NCBI GenBank assembly: GCA_002937895.1
Contig: PTKV01000006.1
Location: forward strand, 1 to 64,000
Origin: Alphaproteobacteria bacterium MarineAlpha5_Bin9
GTDB taxonomy: Bacteria > Pseudomonadota > Alphaproteobacteria > HIMB59 > GCA-002718135
Reading direction: 5' to 3'
Length of the DNA: 64,000 nucleotides
Below, one piece after another: positions 39,605 through 48,153 of this stretch; position 1 is the stretch's first letter; every line of letters begins with the position of its first letter. A program made the translations under genes and the position numbers. A model generated the notes under the pieces. That model ran no database searches and was not told where the DNA came from. It saw only the letters and a program-made list of their open reading frames with translations.

Positions 39605-40609
39605 ATGAAAGTAGCGATTAATGGTTTTGGAAGAATTGGTAAGCTTGTCTTAAGAGCTTTTATCGAAAGAAAAATTAAAGGAGTTGAAATTGTTGCTATT
39701 AATGAACTTGGTACTTTAGATTCAAGTTTTCATTTGTTAAAATATGACTCAACTCATGGCTTGCTGAATTCAAAAATATCAAAAACAAAAAATTCAATTA
39801 TTTTCAATAACAAAAAAATTTTATTTTACTCTGAAAAAAATCCAGAAAAATTGCCTTGGAAAAAATTAAAAGTTGATATTGTTCTAGAATGTAGTGGAGT
39901 ATTTACTTCAAAAGAAAAAGCTAGCGCTCATATAAATGCGGGAGCAAAAAAAGTTATTATTTCTGCTCCAGCAAAAAATGTTGACGCTACTATTGTGCAA
40001 GGAGTAAATAATAATATTCTAAAGAGAAATCATAACATAATTTCTAATGGCTCTTGCACAACAAATTGTTTAGCACCTATTGCAATGATTCTAGAAAATA
40101 ATTTAGGAATTAAATCAGGATTCATGACAACTATTCATAGCTTTACAGGTGATCAAAGAACATTAGATCAAAATCATAATGATTTACGAAGGGCCAGAAC
40201 TGCTTCAAGTTCAATGATTCCTACCTCAACTGGAGCAGCAAAAGCTTTGGGACTTGTTTTACCAAAGCTCTCAGGAAAACTTGATGGAACAGCTATAAGA
40301 GTCCCTACTCCAAATGTATCTTTAATAGATTTCAAATTTCTATCAAAAAAGAAAACCACAATTGATGAAATTAATCAATTAATCTCAAAACATTCAAAGA
40401 AAAAAGATCTAAGTAAAATATTATCTGTAAACAATTTACCTTTGGTTTCTAGTGACTTTAATCATTCATCTTTTAGCTCAATTTTTGATTTAACCCAAAC
40501 ACAGGTAATAAAAAATAATTTCTGCAGAATATTATCCTGGTATGATAATGAATGGGGTTTTTCCAATAGAATGATTGATACTATGCTCAATTTAAAAAAA
40601 TTTTTATAG
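39605..40609 (+). CDS. gap: glyceraldehyde-3-phosphate dehydrogenase
   Basis: NAD-binding N-terminus MKVAINGFGRIGKLVLRAF, the catalytic Cys in SNGSCTTNCLAPIAM (~150), TGDQRTLDQNHNDLRRARTASSSMIPTSTGAAKALGLVLP and the C-terminal SWYDNEWGFSNRMIDTM. 334 aa is usual. Reversible step of glycolysis/gluconeogenesis. Its stop overlaps the GTG start of the following unknown gene. Pgk, commonly the next gene, is missing here. Confidence 0.96.
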   Translation: MKVAINGFGRIGKLVLRAFIERKIKGVEIVAINELGTLDSSFHLLKYDSTHGLLNSKISKTKNSIIFNNKKILFYSEKNPEKLPWKKLKVDIVLECSGVFTSKEKASAHINAGAKKVIISAPAKNVDATIVQGVNNNILKRNHNIISNGSCTTNCLAPIAMILENNLGIKSGFMTTIHSFTGDQRTLDQNHNDLRRARTASSSMIPTSTGAAKALGLVLPKLSGKLDGTAIRVPTPNVSLIDFKFLSKKKTTIDEINQLISKHSKKKDLSKILSVNNLPLVSSDFNHSSFSSIFDLTQTQVIKNNFCRILSWYDNEWGFSNRMIDTMLNLKKFL

Positions 40610-41007
40610 TGAGATCAACTAAAAATCATATTTGTATAAATACTAATAATATAGAAGAAGCAAAAATAATTATTAATATATGCAAAAATAATAAAATTAT
40701 TCCTATTTTATTTATTAAATCATATCTTATAGATGGATTTGGTCCAGATTGGTTAATTGAATTTAGGATAATGCTTTTAGATTACTATAAAAAAAATATG
40801 TTCAAGTTTTATATAGATTGTAAAAAAAATTATGCTCTATTTATAAATTTAGTAACTCAAAAATTTGAGTATCTAAAAGTTAAAGGTGATAAAAAAACAT
40901 TAATAAGATTGGCACAAATAGCTAAAAAAAATAAAATTGGTATGAATCCAAAATTTAATGTAGTAGATTTAAAAAATATTAATAATAAAATAAAAATAAT
41001 AGAATGA
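40609..41007 (+). CDS. uncharacterised protein between gap and fba (132 aa)
   Basis: I recognise no family. The product is basic and soluble, has no signal or membrane segment, and alternates short strands and helices: NHICINTNNIEEAKIIINICK, IIPILFIKSYLIDGFGPDWLIEFRIMLLDYYK, MFKFYIDCKKNYALFINLV, and KVKGDKKTLIRLAQIAKKNKI. The pattern is a small alpha/beta protein, perhaps barrel-like. It starts with GTG inside the gap stop and its end overlaps fba by 4 nt, so it is certainly translated within the tkt-gap-fba operon and probably linked to central carbon metabolism (inference). Confidence 0.75.
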   Translation: MRSTKNHICINTNNIEEAKIIINICKNNKIIPILFIKSYLIDGFGPDWLIEFRIMLLDYYKKNMFKFYIDCKKNYALFINLVTQKFEYLKVKGDKKTLIRLAQIAKKNKIGMNPKFNVVDLKNINNKIKIIE

Positions 41008-41906
41008 ATGAAGTTGACAAAATAATTAGTAATTATGAAGATTTAAGAGAATCTTCTTCAAATAATTTAAGCAAATTATTAAATTTTGGAAAGTTGGCTG
41101 GGACTGGTAAGCTTATCATTTATCCCGTTGATCAGGGTTTTGAACATGGTCCAGATAGAAGTTTTTCCATTAATCCAGATGCATATGATCCTCATTATCA
41201 CATAAATTTTGCTATAGAATCGGGTATGTCAGCATTTGCAGCTCCGCTAGGTATGATAGAATCAGGTTATAAAACTTATGAAAACAAAATTCCTTTTATA
41301 CTTAAATGTAATAGTTCAAATTCTTTAACAAGTATAAAAGATCAAGCAATTACTGGAAGTGTTGAAGATGCCTTGAGATTAAAATGTATTGGGGTAGGCT
41401 TTACGATTTATCCAGGAAGCGATTATAATTATAAACTCATTCAACAAGCATGCGATCTATTTAGAGAGGCTAAAAATGCAGGTTTAATTACTGTTCTATG
41501 GTCTTATGCTAGAGGAAGTATGTCAAAAAAAGGTGAGACAGCAATAAATATTATTAGCTATGCTGCTCACATGGCTTGCCTGTGTGGTGCCCATATTGTT
41601 AAAGTTAAACTTCCAACGTCTTTTCTAGAAGAAGATCCAACAAAAGATGTTTTTATTAAAAATAAATTGAAAATTGATAGTCCAGTAGACAGGGTTAGAT
41701 TAATTAAAAAAAGCTGTTTTAACGGAAAAAGGATAGTAGTTTTTTCAGGAGGAGAAGCAAAAACAGATAATGATATATTAAATGAAGTTAAAGCTATAAA
41801 TGAAGGTGGAGGAAATGGTTCTATTGTTGGTAGAAATTGTTTTCAAAGAAAAAAAAATGATGCTTTATCATTAATAAATCAAATGTTTTCTATTTATAAG
41901 AGTTAA
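41004..41906 (+). CDS. class I (DhnA-type) fructose-bisphosphate aldolase
   Basis: Schiff-base aldolase of the archaeal/DhnA type: YPVDQGFEHGPDRSFSINPDAYDPHYHINFAIESGMSAFAAPLGMIESG (~40-90), LKCIGVGFTIYPGSDY, the VKVKLPT segment expected to hold the catalytic Lys (~198), and VVFSGGEAKTDNDIL (~245). 300 aa. Cleaves or forms fructose 1,6-bisphosphate. Together with gap, tkt and the GlpX phosphatase later in the window it supports a gluconeogenic flux. Starts in a 4-nt overlap with the upstream unknown gene. Confidence 0.92.
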   Translation: MNEVDKIISNYEDLRESSSNNLSKLLNFGKLAGTGKLIIYPVDQGFEHGPDRSFSINPDAYDPHYHINFAIESGMSAFAAPLGMIESGYKTYENKIPFILKCNSSNSLTSIKDQAITGSVEDALRLKCIGVGFTIYPGSDYNYKLIQQACDLFREAKNAGLITVLWSYARGSMSKKGETAINIISYAAHMACLCGAHIVKVKLPTSFLEEDPTKDVFIKNKLKIDSPVDRVRLIKKSCFNGKRIVVFSGGEAKTDNDILNEVKAINEGGGNGSIVGRNCFQRKKNDALSLINQMFSIYKS

Positions 41907-41910
41907 AAAA

Positions 41911-42480
41911 ATGAAAATTGATGGAAACCAAGTAAAAATTGGGAATATTCTAAATATTAAATCAAAACTTTGTAAAGTAACAAAAACACAACATACACAA
42001 CCTGGAAAAGGTGGCGCTTATATTCAAGTAGAATTAAAAGATATTAAAGATGGAACTAAATTTAATGAAAGACTAAGATCTTCTGAAACAGTGGAAAGGA
42101 TAATACTGGATGAAAAAAATTGTCAGTTTTTGTACGTAGATCAAGATATGTTTTATTTTATGGATGATCAAACTTACGAACAATTTACAATAGGTACAGA
42201 TATCATAACAAACAATGTTAAAATATTGCTTAATGAATCTGAGACTTACATTATTCAATTTTATGAATCAAACCCTGTTGGAATAATTCTTCCAGACACT
42301 ATTTCGTTAAATGTTATTGAAACTGAAGCTGTAGTAAAGGGGCAAACAGCAGCATCTTCCTATAAACCTGCAATATTAGAAAACAATATCAAAACAAATG
42401 TTCCACCTTTTATTGAAATAGGCAATAAAGTAGTAATTAATACTGTTGATTTTAAATATCTAGAAAAATCTAAAAATTAG
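41911..42480 (+). CDS. efp: translation elongation factor P
   Basis: Relieves ribosome stalling at polyproline. Three-domain EF-P of 189 aa: the N-terminal KOW-like domain with the loop TQHTQPGKGGAYIQVELKDIKDGTKFNERLRSSETVERI (loop Lys in PGKGG is the usual modification position), OB domain LYVDQDMFYFMDDQTYEQFTI, and a C-terminal OB domain with ETEAVVKGQTAASSYKPAILENN and VPPFIEIGNKVVINT. It follows fba by 4 nt. No modification enzymes (EpmA/EarP) are in the window. Confidence 0.97.
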   Translation: MKIDGNQVKIGNILNIKSKLCKVTKTQHTQPGKGGAYIQVELKDIKDGTKFNERLRSSETVERIILDEKNCQFLYVDQDMFYFMDDQTYEQFTIGTDIITNNVKILLNESETYIIQFYESNPVGIILPDTISLNVIETEAVVKGQTAASSYKPAILENNIKTNVPPFIEIGNKVVINTVDFKYLEKSKN

Positions 42481-42482
42481 AT

Positions 42483-43256
42483 ATGCCTAATCAAACTCCA
42501 ACGGTTAACATATTTGAAAAAGCTGTAAGAAAAGTTGGAAGAATTTTAGTTAGAGATTTTGGAGAAATAGAGCATTTACAATTCAAATCTAATAAAATTG
42601 ATGATTTTATAGATCAAAGCTATTGTAATTCTAAAGAAAGTTTAATTGAAACACTTAAATATTATTACCCCAGCACAAAACTTATTAGTGAGAAGGAAAA
42701 AGAATATACTAATGATGAAGTAATTTTAATACAACCTCTTGATGGAAAAGAAAATTTTATTCATGGAATTCCTAACTTGAGCATTATTGTATCTAAAATA
42801 AAAAATAATAAAATAACTGAAGCAGTAATTTTTAATCCAATAACAAATGATTTTTACTGGGCTAGCGAAGGCATGGGTGCTTGGTGCAATAATAACAGAC
42901 TTAGAGTCTCAAAAAGAACTAAAATAGATCATTGTATATTAGGAGTGCAGAATGAAAACATAATTAATTTAAATCAAAAAGATAAAGATAATTTAATATC
43001 TATTGAAAAAAAATTTATTAATATTAGAAAAATAGGACCTGATTCTATAGATCTTGCCTATGTAGCTTCTGGTAAGTTTGATGCTTTAGTATTATTAAAT
43101 TCAAATTTAAACAACGTTGGTGCAGGAATACTTTTAATTATTGAAGCCGGAGGAAAAATTACAGACATTAACGGTAAAGACTGGAATTTAGATTCTTTAA
43201 ATATTTTAACAGCTAATCCGATAATTCATAGAGAAATTCTTATAAAAAAAATATAA
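42483..43256 (+). CDS. SuhB/inositol-monophosphatase-like protein with degenerate metal site
   Basis: A 257-aa IMPase-fold protein in the usual place after efp. Fold motifs are clear: ILIQPLDGKENFIHGIPNLS, FNPITNDFYWASEGMGAWCNNNRLRVS, DLAYVASGKFDALV and LLIIEAGGKITDING. However, three active-site positions differ from catalytically competent family members: the first Asp of DPLDGTTN is Gln84, the TT is Lys-Glu (89-90), and the WDxAAG Asp is Asn210. Glu70 and Asp87 remain. Phosphatase activity is therefore doubtful. E. coli SuhB also acts in rRNA antitermination without needing catalysis, so a structural role is plausible. Confidence 0.85.
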   Translation: MPNQTPTVNIFEKAVRKVGRILVRDFGEIEHLQFKSNKIDDFIDQSYCNSKESLIETLKYYYPSTKLISEKEKEYTNDEVILIQPLDGKENFIHGIPNLSIIVSKIKNNKITEAVIFNPITNDFYWASEGMGAWCNNNRLRVSKRTKIDHCILGVQNENIINLNQKDKDNLISIEKKFINIRKIGPDSIDLAYVASGKFDALVLLNSNLNNVGAGILLIIEAGGKITDINGKDWNLDSLNILTANPIIHREILIKKI

Positions 43257-43298
43257 AAAGCTTCTTTACTTTAATTCCACATTAAATATAAGCCTTTT

Positions 43299-43526
43299 AT
43301 GAAAAAAAAAATACACCCTGATTATCACGAAATAGAAGTTGAAATGACTGACGGTACTAAATTTAAAACTCGCTCTACATGGGGTAAAGAGTCTGAAACA
43401 TTAAAACTTGAAATAGACCCAAAGACACATCCTGCTTGGACAGGTGGAAAAATCAATATTAATAGTGCAGAAGGTCAGGTTGCTAAATTTGAAAGAAGAT
43501 TTAAAGGTATAAAAACAAAAAAATAA
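43299..43526 (+). CDS. rpmE: 50S ribosomal protein L31
   Basis: A 75-aa L31: [50 protein letters not shown]. The zinc-binding Cys residues of the C+ type are absent, so this is the non-zinc form common in alphaproteobacteria. The Gln-Val-Ala-Lys-Phe end plus FKGIKTKK is normal. Preceded by a 42-bp spacer without a clear promoter. Confidence 0.95.
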   Translation: MKKKIHPDYHEIEVEMTDGTKFKTRSTWGKESETLKLEIDPKTHPAWTGGKININSAEGQVAKFERRFKGIKTKK

Positions 43527-43528
43527 TT

Positions 43529-43711
43529 TTATTTAAAAAATTTATTTGCTTCTTTTTGAGACTCTTTTTTTCTTGCTATTTCTATATTTACTCTCTCTTG
43601 CTCTGTTTTAAGCTGATTTAAATATAATTTTAAATCTTCAATACTAAAATCATCCAAATTAATAGTCTTAAGAGCCCTAGATTGCTTTTCATATTCGATA
43701 AAATCTTCCAT
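43529..43711 (-). CDS. DUF1192-like small protein
   Basis: A 60-aa acidic-to-basic helical protein: SRALKTINLDDFSIEDLKLYLNQLKTEQERVNIEIARKKESQKEANKFFK. The LDxxSIEEL..(Y/R)I..L..EI.R.E...KK..S.K.A...FF pattern matches alphaproteobacterial DUF1192 (function unknown). It converges with rpmE (2 nt between stops) and is divergent from the TrcR-like gene by 68 bp. Confidence 0.82.
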   Translation of the reverse strand: MEDFIEYEKQSRALKTINLDDFSIEDLKLYLNQLKTEQERVNIEIARKKESQKEANKFFK

Positions 43712-43779
43712 AATTAATTTATATTTATATATTTATTAATATTATATATAAGAAAGAAATTATTATTTTAAGGAAAAAA

Positions 43780-44313
43780 ATGAATAAACCTCTAATGCCC
43801 AAAGCAACAGCTGTTTGGCTGATAGAAAATACTGCTCTTACATTTAAACAAATATCACAATTTTGTCATCTACATGAGCTTGAAGTTCAAGGAATTGCAG
43901 ATGGTGATGTTGCTCCCGGTATGCAAGGATTTAATCCGATAGATAATAATCAATTAACTAAAGAAGAAATTTTGAGATGTGAAAAAGATCCTGAATCTAG
44001 TCTGAATTTAATTCAATCGAATTTTTCTCAAATTCTTCCTCCAAAAAAGAAAGATACTAAATACACTCCAATTTCATTGAGACAAGAAAAACCATATGCT
44101 ATCTTATGGTTAATTAAAAGATACCCAGAACAATTAAAAGATTCTCAAATAGCTAAATTGACTGGTTCAACTAAAAACACCGTTGATGCTATACGAAATG
44201 GTACTTATAGAGAGGCAGTTTTGGAGACAAAAAGTCCTATGGATGTAGGTTTGTGTAGCTATGAAGATCTTGAAAAAGTTTTAAACAAAAATAGAAAATC
44301 AATAAAAGAATAA
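43780..44313 (+). CDS. trcR: DUF1013/TrcR-family cell-cycle transcriptional regulator
   Basis: Begins MNKPLMPKATAVWLIENTALTFKQISQFCHLHELEVQGIADGDVAPGMQGFNPI, the alphaproteobacterial DUF1013 signature with a helix-turn-helix-like ALTFKQISQFCHLHELEVQ, and contains a second sigma-like region SQIAKLTGSTKNTVDAIRNGTY near 130. Members (TrcR) have been described as RNA-polymerase-associated cell-cycle regulators in Caulobacterales/Rhodobacterales. 177 aa. A GGAAAAAA ribosome-binding site precedes ATG. Good lineage marker. Confidence 0.88.
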   Translation: MNKPLMPKATAVWLIENTALTFKQISQFCHLHELEVQGIADGDVAPGMQGFNPIDNNQLTKEEILRCEKDPESSLNLIQSNFSQILPPKKKDTKYTPISLRQEKPYAILWLIKRYPEQLKDSQIAKLTGSTKNTVDAIRNGTYREAVLETKSPMDVGLCSYEDLEKVLNKNRKSIKE

Positions 44314-44829
44314 TTAATTATATTTTTTTAAATAAAAAGAATATAAATACATATAGAATCCCCAAAATATTATCATTATAATAAGATAAATATAAATATT
44401 TCTGCTTTCAGCAATACCTAATATAATACCTGCATAATAAGTAAATGGGACAAATATAATACCTAATAATATTGATATAAAAGTTTTATACTTTAGAAAA
44501 ATTAAAACTTTATCAAATAAAGTCGCGAAACTTAACCATAAAGTTATAAACCAAATGGGAAGTAAACCAATATTTAAATTAGAATTAATTACGTAAAGAT
44601 TTAAATAACTATTTAAACTATCAAACAAATATCCTAATGAAGCAAAATATAGACATGTTTTAAGAGTATTTTTAATATTATCACTAAAATAAATATAAAC
44701 AGACAAATAAATTATACCAGCTATAAAACCCGACAAAGGTAAATCATAAATTTCTCCAAAAACTGAAAAAAACCAAACTAATTGGAATCCTGTAAAAATA
44801 ATAAAATTTCGATAAAAAATTTTTAACAT
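44314..44829 (-). CDS. DUF2878-family membrane protein
   Basis: A 171-aa polytopic protein with about five hydrophobic segments (FIIFTGFQLVWFFSVF, LSGFIAGIIYLSVYIYF, LPIWFITLWLSFATLF, FISILLGIIFVPFTYYAGIIL, IYLIIMIIFWGFYMYLYSFYL). The pattern matches DUF2878, which is repeatedly found with CFA-synthase-like, DUF1365 and FAD genes. Function unknown. Starts in a 1-nt overlap with the stop of the methyltransferase gene: last gene of the four-gene lipid operon. Confidence 0.82.
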   Translation of the reverse strand: MLKIFYRNFIIFTGFQLVWFFSVFGEIYDLPLSGFIAGIIYLSVYIYFSDNIKNTLKTCLYFASLGYLFDSLNSYLNLYVINSNLNIGLLPIWFITLWLSFATLFDKVLIFLKYKTFISILLGIIFVPFTYYAGIILGIAESRNIYIYLIIMIIFWGFYMYLYSFYLKKYN

Positions 44830-46028
44830 TAAATATTTTTCTTAAGAATAAGCTGTGAAACATCTGTTGAATGAGTAATAAAGCCTGTCTCACAATAACA
44901 AAAATAATATTCCCACATTCTTTTAAATTTATTTGTAAAACCCATTCTTGAAATTTCTTCCCAAGATTTTTGAAAATCTTTATTCCAAATTTTCAAAGTT
45001 TTTGCATAAGATTCTCCAAAACTAGACAATTCATTAATTTTTAAATTTGAAGCTTTACATAAATCAAAAAGTTGATTCTTTGATGGAAGAATTCCTCCGG
45101 GAAAAATATATTTTTGAATAAAATCTGGATTATTTTGATAGTTTAAAGCTCTCTTTTCATCAATTGTAATTACTTGTATTGCTGCTGATCCATTATTATT
45201 TAAAGATTTTGTTATTTTTTCAAAAAAAATAGGCCAATATTTTTTACCGACAGCTTCAAACATTTCTATAGAAGTAATTTGATCATAACTATTATTTATA
45301 TCTCTATAATCTTTTAATTCTAAATTGATTTTTTCCCCAAGACCTTCTTTTTGAATTTCATTAGAAAAGTATTCATATTGTTTTTTTGATATTGTGATAG
45401 CATTAACTTTAGCTCCTATGTTTTTAGCTACAAAAGTTGAAAAACCGCCCCAACCACATCCAATTTCTAATAAAGTTGTATTTTCGTTAATTTTGGATGA
45501 ATTAATTATTTTTTTATATTTATTAATTTGGGCATTCATTAAATTTTTTTGCTTATTATCAAATATTGCTGAAGAATATGTCATAGTGTCATCTAGCCAT
45601 TTTTGATAAAAATCATTACCTAAATCATAATGATATTTTATGTTTTTCTTACTTTTTCTTTTTGTATTTTCATTAAAATGATGCTGAATTTTTCTAAAAA
45701 AATTATATATGGACTTACCTTTAATCAAAATATTGTAACTTTTTTCATTATATTTTGCAAAAAGTAATAATCTGGATAAATTTGAAGTAGAAAAATCATT
45801 TTCAATATAAGAATCTGCTAATGCTATTGATCCTTTTTTTAAAAGTTTTGGTAACAAAGAATAATTATTTAGAGTAATGTCAGCATATATTTCGTCATTA
45901 CTTCCTATAAATTTTCTTTTTCTTCCTGATGGGAAAGTAACTTCGAGAATACCTATTTTAACTTTTGAAAAAATTAAATCATAAGCTTTTTCAGAGGAAA
46001 TATTGAAAAAATTGTCTAAATATTTCAT
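44829..46028 (-). CDS. cyclopropane-fatty-acyl-phospholipid synthase-like methyltransferase
   Basis: SAM-dependent enzyme acting on unsaturated phospholipid acyl chains. Key segments: KYHYDLGNDFYQKWLDDTMTYSSAIF near 130, the SAM-binding LLEIGCGWGGFSTFVAKNIGAKVNAITISKKQYEYF near 185, and SIEMFEAVGKKYWPIFFEKI near 250, YIFPGGILPS near 290. 399 aa matches the CfaS family. It could make a cyclopropane ring or, as in Rhodobacter UfaM-type relatives, add a methyl group for furan or methyl-branched fatty acids; the neighbours favour a multi-step modification (inference). Confidence 0.88.
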   Translation of the reverse strand: MKYLDNFFNISSEKAYDLIFSKVKIGILEVTFPSGRKRKFIGSNDEIYADITLNNYSLLPKLLKKGSIALADSYIENDFSTSNLSRLLLFAKYNEKSYNILIKGKSIYNFFRKIQHHFNENTKRKSKKNIKYHYDLGNDFYQKWLDDTMTYSSAIFDNKQKNLMNAQINKYKKIINSSKINENTTLLEIGCGWGGFSTFVAKNIGAKVNAITISKKQYEYFSNEIQKEGLGEKINLELKDYRDINNSYDQITSIEMFEAVGKKYWPIFFEKITKSLNNNGSAAIQVITIDEKRALNYQNNPDFIQKYIFPGGILPSKNQLFDLCKASNLKINELSSFGESYAKTLKIWNKDFQKSWEEISRMGFTNKFKRMWEYYFCYCETGFITHSTDVSQLILKKNI

Positions 46029-46811
46029 TTATAATTTTCCTTCATATGTTGATGTATCGATAATTTTTTTGTTTCGAGAATAAAATTTTCCTCCTTTTAA
46101 ATAAATTATTAATGCCTGAAAATGTATTAAGAATATGATTTTAAAAGTTAAAAAAGGAAAAATAAAAAAATATTTAAATAAAATTGAAGAATTAATTTTA
46201 CGTTTTTTCCCAATTTGTGAAGCTATCAAAATTTTTTCATTTTTGTGATTATATTGTTCTATTAATATAGTTAATTTATTAGAAGGAATTTTGGTTATAA
46301 ATTTATAATAGCTGTTCATCTCTATAAAAGGAGAGACATAAAATAATTTTTTACATTTATGAAAATAAGTTTTTTTATTATTACTTTTTGTTGCAAAAAA
46401 ATATGAGTGTTGTTCATTGGAAGTGTTTTTAACTTCATAAAAAACAGCTCTTAATTGATCTTTATCAAAACAAAAAATTATTGATAGCGGATTAAAAACA
46501 TATCCTAATACTCGTGGAAAACATAAAATTTTAATTTTTAGATTTTTTAAATAAATTTTATTCTTTTTTAATTCCTTATTTATAAATAAATTTAGTGGCT
46601 TCCCATTTCTATATCCATGATCTTTTTCATAAAATGAAAAAAAATTAAATCTGTTATATGAAAATGGATAAATACTTTTGTTTAATATACTTAATTCATC
46701 ATAATCAATGTAAAAACTAAAAACCGAATAACTAAATTTATTTTGAAAAGGTAATAATCTATGATGCATAACAATATTTTGAAATATAGAAGTATTGAAA
46801 TCTCTTAACAT
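46029..46811 (-). CDS. DUF1365-family protein
   Basis: A 260-aa protein with the DUF1365 hallmarks: HHRLLPFQNKFSYSVFSFYIDYDEL near the start, ILCFPRVLGYVFNPLSIIFCFDKDQLRAVFYEVKNTSNEQHSYF near 95-140 and PFIEMNSYYKFITKIP. A hydrophobic stretch near the C-terminus (FIFPFLTFKIIFLIHFQALIIYLKGG) suggests membrane association. Biochemical function is unknown, though it co-occurs with CFA-type methyltransferases and flavoproteins. One nucleotide from the next gene in each direction. Confidence 0.88.
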   Translation of the reverse strand: MLRDFNTSIFQNIVMHHRLLPFQNKFSYSVFSFYIDYDELSILNKSIYPFSYNRFNFFSFYEKDHGYRNGKPLNLFINKELKKNKIYLKNLKIKILCFPRVLGYVFNPLSIIFCFDKDQLRAVFYEVKNTSNEQHSYFFATKSNNKKTYFHKCKKLFYVSPFIEMNSYYKFITKIPSNKLTILIEQYNHKNEKILIASQIGKKRKINSSILFKYFFIFPFLTFKIIFLIHFQALIIYLKGGKFYSRNKKIIDTSTYEGKL

Positions 46812-46812
46812 A

Positions 46813-48096
46813 TCAATATGGAAGCCTAGTATAAATATAACTTTTATTTCTCCAAGGCAAAGGGGTTTCTAATAAATTAGCTACATATATTGAAGACTGT
46901 ATACCATCTTCATGAAATCCATAGCCTATGTAAGCTCCACAAAAATATGTGTTTTGTTTTCCTTGAATGCTTTTTATTTTTTTTTGAGCTTTAAGCATAT
47001 TTAAATCAAAACAAATATGTTGAAAATTATGTTTATCATAAAAATTTTTTGGTTCAATAAAAGGATTTATAGTAACAAAATAATTTTTTTTTGATTTAAT
47101 TTTCTGTAATAAATTCATCCAATACGTCAAACAAAAACTATTATATTTTATTTCAGAATAAATAAAATTCCAACTTGACCACAAATTTTTATCTTTTGGC
47201 ATAAAATTTATATCAGAATGCAAATATGCTATATTTTGTGTATATTTAAATTTTGTAAAAATATTTTTCTCTAATTGAGTGGGATTATTTAAGATCTTTA
47301 AAATTTCGTTAGCATTAGTTGCAAAGATTACTTTATCAAATGAGGCAATTTTTTTATCATACTTTATAATTACATTATTTTTTTTTCGAAAAATTTTTAT
47401 TTTTTTAACTTTAATTAAAGTTTTAAATTTTTTATTTTTTAAAATTTTGTTTATATAACTGACACTGCCATTTTCGATAAATTTCCATTGAGGTCGATTT
47501 GAAAAATCAAATAAATTATGATTATTAAAAAAAGATATAAATGCTTTTAGTGGAAATTTTTTTACATCTTTAGAATTAGATGACCAAATTGAACATATTA
47601 ATGGATAAATATGGTAATTAATTAAACTTTCTGAAAATTTGTTTTTTTTTAAAAAATCATCAATTGTTAAATCTTCCAAAGAATTTAAATCTAATTTTTT
47701 ACATAACTTATAAAATCTTCTTATTTCTAAAACAAATCTCCAAAAAGAAAATGAAAATAATCTTAAAATTTTAGAAAAAATGGTTAACAAATTCCTGCCA
47801 CTATATTCAAAATCTTTATTTAAATTTGTAAAAGCAAAAGACATGTTCGAATTTTTAGATTTAATTTTTAAATGATTTAAAAATGATTTAAATTGTAGAT
47901 AATTTTTATCATTATAAACAATAAATCCTGTATCTATATTTATTCCATCAATTTTAAGAGTTCTGGTGTGGCCTCCTAAATAATCATTTTTTTCAAATAA
48001 TGTTATTGAGTATTTTTTTGATAATATATAGCTAGCACTTAAACCACTAATCCCAGAACCAATAATTGCTATTTTTTTTTTACTCACCTCTGACAC
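46813..48096 (-). CDS. FAD-dependent amine-oxidase-like oxidoreductase
   Basis: Starts the four-gene lipid operon. N-terminal Rossmann motif KKIAIIGSGISGLSASYILSKKYSITLFEKNDYLGGHTRTLKIDG, then the conserved DTGFIVYNDKNYLQF, VIFATNANEILKIL and a C-terminal FAD motif NTYFCGAYIGYGFHEDGIQSSIYVA. 427 aa is typical for the NAD(P)-binding/amine-oxidase-like family that accompanies CfaS and DUF1365. Likely oxidises or desaturates the methylated acyl chain. The spacer to rpmG is 57 bp; both are on the minus strand. Confidence 0.86.
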   Translation of the reverse strand: MSEVSKKKIAIIGSGISGLSASYILSKKYSITLFEKNDYLGGHTRTLKIDGINIDTGFIVYNDKNYLQFKSFLNHLKIKSKNSNMSFAFTNLNKDFEYSGRNLLTIFSKILRLFSFSFWRFVLEIRRFYKLCKKLDLNSLEDLTIDDFLKKNKFSESLINYHIYPLICSIWSSNSKDVKKFPLKAFISFFNNHNLFDFSNRPQWKFIENGSVSYINKILKNKKFKTLIKVKKIKIFRKKNNVIIKYDKKIASFDKVIFATNANEILKILNNPTQLEKNIFTKFKYTQNIAYLHSDINFMPKDKNLWSSWNFIYSEIKYNSFCLTYWMNLLQKIKSKKNYFVTINPFIEPKNFYDKHNFQHICFDLNMLKAQKKIKSIQGKQNTYFCGAYIGYGFHEDGIQSSIYVANLLETPLPWRNKSYIYTRLPY

Positions 48097-48153
48097 TCTT
48101 TAATTTAATGTATATAAGATATTTAGTATATATGCCTAATTTGAAAAGGATAA

